Positions 5,779 through 10,975 of a DNA stretch of 10,975 nucleotides are shown piece after piece. Below the pieces are notes generated by a model. That model saw nothing but the letters and a program-made list of their open reading frames with translations. It was not told where the DNA came from and did no database searches. This DNA is from Chrysochromulina tobinii. Its lineage: Eukaryota > Haptophyta > Prymnesiales > Chrysochromulinaceae. Location of the stretch: the NCBI GenBank assembly GCA_001275005.1, contig JWZX01001327.1:1-10975 (forward strand). The letters run 5' to 3'. Each line of letters starts with the position of its first letter. Position 1 is the first letter of the stretch. The position numbers and the translations under genes were made by a program.

Positions 5779-8601
5779 CTATGTCGTGCGCAGCTTCTGG
5801 CCGCCATTGCAGCGGTGGTAGGCGAGGACGTAGTCGATGTGCACGTACTCGGAGTGGAAGAGAACAAACTCGCGGTAGCGATCGATCACCTGGCCCAGCT
5901 CGGCGATCAGCGAATGGTGGCAGATTGGTGGCATGACGCCCGGCACCGCCGAGAGCTCACGGAAGTTGATGGGGAAGATTTTCTCGCGAGTGTCCATCGA
6001 GGTGGCCGACTGGCCCATATGCTGCGTGCGCACGGGGAAGCCGAGGGCCGCGCGCACCACGAGAACGTAGAAGACGTCCTCCGGGTGGCGCATGGTTCTG
6101 CCATACAGCCGCTTGTGCAGCTCACTGCTCTGGTCCCACGCGCTGTCGGCGCTGACGTACTGATCCGTCTTGCCAACGTCCTCCGCGAGGTAGACGCCGT
6201 CGCCGAAGGCGGTGCCCGCGTTGGTGCCCGAGTAGCGCTCGTTCAGGCCCGTGGACAGCAGAGCTAGCAGCCGATCTGGGTTGGTGCCATGCAGGAGGAT
6301 GACCTCATTGCAAGCCTCCGAGAGGGTGAAGCCGCGCACGCGATCCGTCTTCACGGGCAGGCCGGGCACGTAGGAGACATCCTTGCCCTTCCTCTCGAGC
6401 AGCTCGAGCTCCTGCTGCACGCGCTTCACGCCGGCCGTGTACCTGTCCAGGTTGCGTGGATGGTCGACCTTCCACGCACACGCGAGCTTCAGCGAGTCGT
6501 ACGAGCCGTACTTTTTCGACACGTCCTTGCCCTTGCCGAGCCACTCTGGGCGCTCTGTCTGGAGCAGCGCCTCGAGGGAGCGCAGCAAGCGCGCATCGGT
6601 CTCCGGCAGAAGAGCCCGGAGGGCGAAGCCGTCCTCCTCCAGGGCGAGACGAGCCTTGTTCTCGGCGGCCGGCTGTCCGAGCAGGCTGTGGAAGCCCCAC
6701 GGGGTACCTGTGGGGAAGGGTGGCGCCGTGGTGAGCACTTGCATGCAAGGCTGTCCGAGCAGGCTGTGGAAGCCCCACGGGGTACCTGCTTGTCCCCACA
6801 GCGATACGCGCGCTGTGGTGAGCACTTGCATGCAAGGCAGGTCATCACTGGCAATCAACGTACCTGGTTGTCCCCACGAGTTCCACGCGCGCTGTGGTGA
6901 GCACTTGCATGCCAGGCAGGTCATCAGTGGCAATCAACGTACCTGGTTGTCCCCACGAGTTCCTGGTTGTCTCCTTCGCGGCCGGCGCGTGGATGCACGA
7001 TCCACACTTGTTGAGAAGGTTGTGGAAGAATGCTGCCCTGTCCTCCGCCTTCTCCGCCGCCTTCTCCGCCGCCGCCTTATCGGCCGCCGCCTTCGCGGCC
7101 GCCGCCTTGTCGGCCTTCGCCTTGGCCGCCTCCGCCTTCCAATCCCTGTTTCGAAGCGCACGGGGAACTCACGCTCTTGGCGCTATGCAGTGGCGCCCAT
7201 CACGGCGCGTCGTCGCGTGCAATCAGGAAGCGCGAGGGCTTGCGAAGGGTGGTCGTGAAGATGGCAAGGCAGTCAGAGGCAGTGGAGGCAGCAGCGCCCT
7301 CTCCGAGGACGACGGCGTGGGGCGACGGCGTGGGGCGACCGAGTGCTACTGATTGCTCGTGAGTGCTCGTGAGTGCTGCCTGATTGCTGCCTGAGTGCTG
7401 CCTGTGAGTGCTGCCCGAGTGCGCCCGAGCGCGCCTGAGCGCGCGCCTGAGCGTGCGTCGGGGCGCTGTCTGTGGCGCGGCCGGCGCGGCCAACCGCAGC
7501 CGCAACGAGAGTGGCCACCCAGGCCGCCAGTGCCGCCGACTCCCGGTGTGCCCATCACGGCGCGCGTGGCACGCGCCCCACTCGGCGGCAATCGTCGCCA
7601 CGGAAGGAAGCGCAATCGCAAGGCACTCTCACGCGACGCAGGTCGGCCGTCGCGTCCTCTCGGCCGCATCCCGTGGCGAGTCGCCGCCGTTTGTTCGCCG
7701 TCGGCCAGCCATCCGCCGACGGCGTGTGCCCAAGACGGCGCGGCCGCTGCGTTCGAGTCGCTCTGCTCGTTCGGTCTTCATCGCGTACCTAGGCTCGCTC
7801 AGCAGGGCGACGACCTCGCTGTGGCCATTCTCCCGTGCGCAGTCGATGGCCGTATAGCCGGACTTGTAGCCAGGGACGTCTCGCTCGTCTTCGAAGAGTC
7901 GATCGGCGCCCCCTTCGAGGAGGCGCTTGGCGATCGCGAGGTGGCCTCTGGATGAGGCCTTCATTAGAGCTGTCTGACCGTAGGCGGGCTAGAGACACAA
8001 GAGGGGATAAGCGCGAGATCACTCTACGTAAGCAGACCCTTGGCATTGTGCTGGGAGAGGGCAAGCTCAAGACTTACATCCGTGTCGTCGACCTCGATCG
8101 CCTCGGTTTCGAGGAGGAGGCGGACGCACCCTTCGTGCCCTTTGTTTGAGGCCAACATCAAAGCTGTCCATCCGCCGTCCTGTGGCAAATGCAGCACACG
8201 CGGCGTCATCGAGTGCCAGAGCACGCGAGGAGCGTGGGCGAGCACGCGGGGGTGCGGCGCGCGCCATGCGACGAGGACGCGTGTGCCAAGCTCGGCAGGG
8301 CGGCGGGGTGGCGGCGCAGCCAGCGCGGCCGCGCGCGATACAGCGAGCTCTGGGGACAACGCGCCGTCTCGGGCGAGCGCGGCGGCGAAAGCAGCAGGGG
8401 ACAACGCGCCGTCTCGGGCGAGCGCGGCGGCGAAAGCAGCAGAGGCGGCGAGGACGCGGGCGCCCACGCGAGGCACATGCGGCGGCGCACCTCAGGATTG
8501 TGCCAGTTGACGTTGCCTCCACGCTCGATCAGCCGCGTGAGCTCCGCCTCGTTGCCGTTCCTTGCGGCCTCGCACACGGCCTTGCCCATCGAGTCGCTCA
8601 T
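5779..8601 (-). CDS. ankyrin-repeat poly/mono(ADP-ribose) polymerase (PARP)
   Basis: Exons in transcript order: 8601-8491, 8179-8078, 7988-7789, 7145-6943 and 6707-5779, giving 1545 nt (514 aa), all junctions GT-AG and in phase. It is predicted to transfer ADP-ribose from NAD+ to proteins. Ankyrin repeats span about 1-137: EAARNGNEAELTRLIERGG, then WTALMLASNKGHEGCVRLLL, GQTALMKASSRGHLAIAKRL and YTAIDCARENGHSEVVALL. The helices are broken by exon joins that splicing repairs (NPE|DGGWTALM, DDTD|PAYGQTALM). An Ala/Lys-rich helix (about 139-175) follows. The PARP domain (about 320-514) has LLHGTNPDRLL (H345), FGDGVYLAED (Y378) and RYREFVLFHSEYVHIDY (E485), the full H-Y-E triad, so it may make polymer. 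The layout recalls tankyrases but with fewer ankyrin repeats and no SAM domain. The start at 8601 gives MSDSMGKA; the frame is open upstream to an ATG at 8907. Confidence 0.88.
6708..6942 (-). mobile_element. intron 4 of the PARP gene, three introner-like units head to tail
   Basis: The donor is CAACCAG|GTACGTTG at 6942 and the last acceptor CCCCACAG at 6708-6709. Splicing in phase 1 joins NSWGQP to GTPWGFHSL. Three units of 79, 78 and 78 nt (6864-6942, 6786-6863, 6708-6785) each begin GTAC, contain TKGCATGCAAG then TGCTCACCAC, and end CAG, so the inner junctions read CAG|GTAC. The last unit starts with 37 nt identical to the following exon. The first unit ends with 21 nt identical to the end of the preceding exon (6864-6884 equals 6943-6963). 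Confidence 0.88.
7146..7788 (-). other. intron 3 of the PARP gene, long and repeat-bearing
   Basis: The donor is GAGCCTAG|GTACGCG at 7788 and the acceptor TTCGAAACAG at 7146-7147. Phase-2 splicing joins the last ankyrin helix (VVALLSEP) to the Ala/Lys-rich exon (DWKAEAAK) through one Arg codon. At 643 nt it is by far the longest intron here. Inside are diverged 10-11-bp repeats (GAGTGCTGCC-like, 7341-7457), a 13-bp duplication (GACGGCGTGGGGC at 7311 and 7324) and a 15-nt direct repeat GCCCATCACGGCGCG at 7195-7209 and 7550-7564. A protein-like stretch near 7205-7290 (LAIFTTTLRKPSRFLIARDD) leaves open a missed or alternative exon. Confidence 0.6.
7989..8077 (-). other. intron 2 of the PARP gene, conventional
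   Basis: The donor is ACGGAT|GTAAGT at 8077, a strong consensus, and the acceptor TTGTGTCTCTAG at 7989-7990. Splicing in phase 0 joins EVDDTD to PAYGQTALM, completing an ankyrin repeat. The 89-nt intron has no tandem repeat, no duplicated exon edge and no introner core, so it serves as an internal contrast to the other ten introns. Confidence 0.9.
8180..8490 (-). repeat. intron 1 of the PARP gene with a 45-bp tandem duplication
   Basis: The donor is CCTGAG|GTGCGC at 8490 and the acceptor TTTGCCACAG at 8180-8181. Phase-0 splicing joins NVNWHNPE to DGGWTALM, an ankyrin junction. The only strong repeat is a perfect 45-bp duplication at 8352-8396 and 8397-8441, each copy starting GGGGACAACG. No introner core (GCATGC...GCTCACC) is visible. 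Confidence 0.85.
8352..8441. repeat. perfect 45-bp tandem duplication
   Basis: The copies at 8352-8396 and 8397-8441 are identical, which implies a recent event. The unit starts GGGGACAACGCGCCGTCTCG and ends GAAAGCAGCA. It lies wholly inside intron 1 of the PARP gene, and the 45-bp length keeps open long spurious frames across this region. Confidence 0.95.
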
Positions 8602-9765
8602 CGCGTCCGCCGCGCTTATTACGCCCGCGCCCGCTCGGCCACCTGCGCATTCGGGGGGGCACGCGCGGCTCCGCTGTGACGCTCGGGAGGCGGCGGCGCG
8701 CACTCCGTCGCAATGCGCATGCAGCGCGCCCATAGGCCCCTCGGAGCTCGGGTGGCCGCGGCGGCAGCCGTGTGGCGCGAGGGCGCTCGAAGCGACCACG
8801 GCGCGCAGTCGAGGCTGCCGCAACGCCTGGCTCCCGAGGCCCCGAGCAGCGTGGTGTGGGCGTGCGAAGCAGCGGGCGAAGCAGGCCATCGGGCTCGACG
8901 AGGGCATTGGGTAATGCGCGCCCGCACGAGGGGATTGCCGAACTCACGTCCACCGTGCTTTGGCATTGACTTTTGGAGGACCCACACCTGTGAAACGTTT
9001 TGTGCAACGTCTGTGAAGTGCCCGTGGGCGGCGCGCGAGGCGTGAGGTGGGCACTTGTACCTGGTCCACGTGGGCGAACCTCCAAGCGGGTGCCTCGCCG
9101 CTCATGCCACTCTGATCATAGGTGGGGGCTGGGGGCTGTGGGTGACATTACGGTTTGTCGTTTCCTGCGTTTACGCGGTCGGGGGTGCGTATACGCAGAA
9201 ACTTGTGTATACGCGAGGGGGTACGTATACGCACCCGCTGTGTATACGTACTACCGCTCGCGTAAACGCACCTACCCGCGTATACGCACCCGACGCTGCG
9301 TTTACGCGGGGACGCGACGAACGCGTCATGTGAGTCGTGTAATCGTGTTACTGTGATGTGTTCATGTGAAAATAGATCATAGTATTATAATAGTATTACG
9401 TTAACGGGGGGCGGCAGCGCGGCACGGCGGCGCAGCGGAGAAACGGGGAATTGAACCTCCGGACGGTCCGGCTCGCTCGTTCTCGTTTGGGAGGAAATCC
9501 TCGACGAGATGCGTCGTCGCGTGCTACGTTGTACGTAGTCCGCAACTCCGCATGCGCAGTACGGACGCCTATGTGGGGGTCGATACGCACTCGCTCGCTC
9601 CCGGCCATGGCTCACAGTGGCTCCCCCAGACGCCACGGCAGCCAGCACACGAGCGCCGCGATCCCCATCTGTCCCGCGCTCAATCGGCAGCGGAGACTGA
9701 ACGTTCAGAGTGCGTGTGTGAGACTCGGAGGTGAGGTGAGCCCAGAGCCGCGAGTGCATGCAAGC
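8602..9765. other. intergenic region upstream of the PARP gene
   Basis: About 1.16 kb lies between the PARP start and the stop of the next minus-strand gene. Positions 8602-9000 are very GC-rich and continue the PARP frame upstream without clear protein signal; they are probably promoter and 5' UTR. Positions 9167-9307 hold the palindromic 10-mer array. Positions 9365-9405 are the most AT-rich part of the window (for example AGTATTATAATAGTATTACG) and could be a 3'-end or promoter element. Open frames at 9385-9759 look like chance. Confidence 0.55.
9167..9307. promoter_or_regulatory. array of eight near-palindromic GCGTWWACGC motifs at 17-20-bp spacing
   Basis: Copies start at 9167, 9187, 9205, 9223, 9240, 9260, 9278 and 9298, with steps of 20, 18, 18, 17, 20, 18 and 20. 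Perfect GCGTATACGC (self-complementary) occurs at 9187 and 9278; GCGTTTACGC at 9167 and 9298; GCGTAAACGC at 9260; the others differ by one or two outer bases. The 141-bp cluster lies about 570 bp upstream of the PARP start and about 460 bp downstream of the last gene. The spacing suggests binding sites for a dimeric protein. The sequence between motifs is not conserved. Confidence 0.75.
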
Positions 9766-9772
9766 TCACCAC
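9755..9772 (+). mobile_element. inverted remnant of the introner core overlapping a stop codon
   Basis: TGCATGCAAGCTCACCAC on the plus strand matches the core TGCATGCAAGTGCTCACCAC with two bases missing. It is opposite in orientation to all other core copies in the window. It spans the stop codon (9766-9768) of the unknown-function gene, supplying that gene's terminal Trp and TGA. The match is short, so coincidence is possible. Confidence 0.45.
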
Positions 9773-10882
9773 TTGTGCTCATACAGCTCTCGATATGGCG
9801 TGGGCAGGTAAGGCGAATCACGGCCGGGTGGCACCGTGTACATGCTCAGCTCGCAGTCGCCATATTGCCACGCCGGTTCGCGGCCGTCGTTGCCATCTGT
9901 GCCCCAGTCCTCGAGATCGCTGAGGAGCAGCCGCAGCCTTCCGCCAGGTCGCAGCGCCGTCTCGGGCAGCATGGCGCCCTTGTCGGGCAGCGGCGCGATC
10001 AGGAAGCAGAAGCCCTGCCCGAGCGAAGTGCGACTGAGCGCATCGGGCAAGTTGTCGAGCGCCGCGAAGGCCTCGTCAAGTGCATCGAGCACCTGTGGGG
10101 AAGGTATGGCGCCGTGGTGAGCACTTGCATGCGAGGTCCTCGTCGGGCGCCGCGAGCACCTGTTGATGATCCATGCACTGCTCCCACTGGCCAAAACGCT
10201 CCCACGTCCTCCCACTCGCCTTCGAAGCGGCCGTGCCTCCCGCAGCCTCGGGCGCCGCCGCCGCCGTTGGCGCAGCCGTCGCGTCGCCCTCAGCCAGTGT
10301 CGGCGCGATCACAAAGGACGAGAGGCGCAAGTTATCGGCGGGCGACTCGCCATAGTGCAGCCATGTCTTGGCGAGTGGCACCGAGAAGATGCCGCGATTG
10401 CGCCACCGCTTGCCGGCCGCATCGAGGTACGTATCGATCGTCGGGAAGATGTAGCGCGGTTCGCCGTTACGCAGCACCAGCCCAATCGCCATACGAGCGC
10501 ATGGCACCGGCAGGTCCGCAGGAAGCCAGAGCTGTTCAAAGGATGATGGAGGAACGAAACTGGCGCCCGAGGTCCAGTCGACGTCGGCTGCAGGCGTCGG
10601 TATGCGGGAGACAGGCACACGGGAAGTGCTTCCTTTGCCGTTCACAACCCAAATCGGCCACGAGCTGCACGCCTCCAGCGGAAGGGTCTGCGCCTGGAAG
10701 GGCAGTGGAATTGATCGCGCAACATCGTCGAGCTGCTCCACACGCACGTTGCCGGCGCAGATTGAAATCCGGTCGACGAACCTGTCTGGCACAGGCGTAT
10801 TCCAGCTCGTCGTTTGCAGCGCGGCCGACCCGTGAGCGGCGAGGCAGACCACTACGAGCCGACCTCGCCAAGCATTCAGCAT
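9766..10882 (-). CDS. secreted or organelle-targeted protein of unknown function
   Basis: Two exons, 10882-10160 (723 nt) and 10092-9766 (327 nt), join in phase 0 (MDHQQ|VLDALDEAF) to give 349 aa. The N-terminus MLNAWRGRLVVVCLAAHGSA is a good signal peptide, with cleavage likely near residue 20-21. In an alga with complex plastids it could be the first part of a bipartite targeting sequence. The body (about 25-190) is non-repetitive, with conserved-looking blocks such as ARMAIGLVLRNGEPRYIFPT and GIFSVPLAKTWLHYG. An Ala-rich linker (about 195-225) precedes a C-terminal part with FCFLIAPLPDKGA and GRLRLLLSDLEDWG. I see no transmembrane segment after the signal and recognise no family. The C-terminus ends in an inverted introner-like sequence, so it may be truncated or extended relative to relatives. 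Confidence 0.72.
10093..10159 (-). mobile_element. single introner in the unknown-function gene
   Basis: The donor is CAACAG|GTGCTCG at 10159 and the acceptor TTCCCCACAG at 10093-10094. At 67 nt this is the shortest intron in the window. It begins with GTGCTCG, which is also the start of the following exon (a 10-nt match when CAG is included). It then carries CTCGCATGCAAG, TGCTCACCACGGCGCC and the acceptor. This simple form, one core and one short target duplication, is the clearest template for the family. Confidence 0.9.
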
Positions 10883-10975
10883 GTGGATTCATTCACAACA
10901 CACCAACACGCACAGACCAAACTCAAACCAAGCGTGAAGGTCGAACACCTCGCACACGTCACAGCCGCTTCATTC
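10883..10975 (-). promoter_or_regulatory. 5' flank of the unknown-function gene
   Basis: About 93 bp upstream of the ATG reach the window edge. On the sense strand this stretch is GT-rich near the start (TTGGTGTGTTGTGAATGAAT). No TATA-like box or coding frame is evident. It probably contains the 5' UTR and part of the promoter. Confidence 0.4.

Noticed and set aside
6289-7352. Plus-strand frames antisense to the PARP gene
   Set aside because: They are shadows of the PARP exons and introners. The opposite strand carries the H-Y-E triad and phase-consistent splice sites.
8602-8907. N-terminal extension of the PARP protein from the ATG at 8907
   Set aside because: The frame is open and Arg/Ala-rich, faintly like a targeting peptide, but the composition fits GC-driven openness. 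The ankyrin repeat starts right after the ATG at 8601. It is kept only as an alternative start.
9440-9465. Possible tRNA on the minus strand
   Set aside because: GGTTCAATTCC matches the B-box consensus, but the flanking T-stem has mismatches. No A-box, anticodon arm or matching acceptor stem is visible upstream.
9385-9759. 124-codon minus-strand frame in the intergenic region
   Set aside because: It has no recognisable motif, is low-complexity Arg/Ser/Pro-rich, and ends in the AT-rich stretch. Chance openness in GC-rich DNA explains it.

Overview
The window looks like nuclear DNA of a GC-rich, compact unicellular eukaryote, most likely a microalga or related protist. The evidence is spliceosomal genes with in-phase GT-AG introns, a type II membrane glycosyltransferase, an ankyrin-PARP protein and short intergenic gaps on both strands, with no operon or Shine-Dalgarno signal. 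A haptophyte, pelagophyte or similar introner-bearing lineage would fit, but I cannot fix the taxon from sequence alone.

Layout. Positions 1-95 hold the 3' end of a plus-strand gene. Positions 535-4435 (minus) hold a seven-exon gene for a membrane-anchored protein with two glycosyltransferase domains. A divergent spacer (4436-4645) separates it from a small plus-strand membrane-protein gene (4646-5203). Convergent to that is a five-exon minus-strand gene (5779-8601) for an ankyrin-repeat protein with a C-terminal PARP catalytic domain and an intact H-Y-E triad. About 1.16 kb of intergenic DNA follows (8602-9765), with a striking array of eight near-palindromic 10-mers. The last gene (9766-10882, minus, two exons) encodes a secreted or organelle-targeted protein of unknown function.

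The most interesting content is in the introns. I reconstructed eleven introns; every junction keeps phase and most restore recognisable domains. Only one looks conventional (7989-8077). Four, in three different genes, carry a shared core of about 45 nt containing a CTTGCATGCAAG-type palindrome, a CTCAC branch-point-like motif and a TTCCCCACAG-type acceptor. The 5' part of each such intron is a copy of the exon that follows it, of varying length (7 to 37 nt). In three introns the units are stacked head to tail with AG|GT junctions, as if introns had been inserted next to introns. The other introns are mostly minisatellites (10-, 11-, 15- and 45-bp units), several flanked by a duplicated exon edge that supplies the acceptor. 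Together these look like an introner family and an associated mode of intron birth by target duplication caught in progress.

The genes show no obvious common pathway. They are linked by sharing the same intron-generating repeats.
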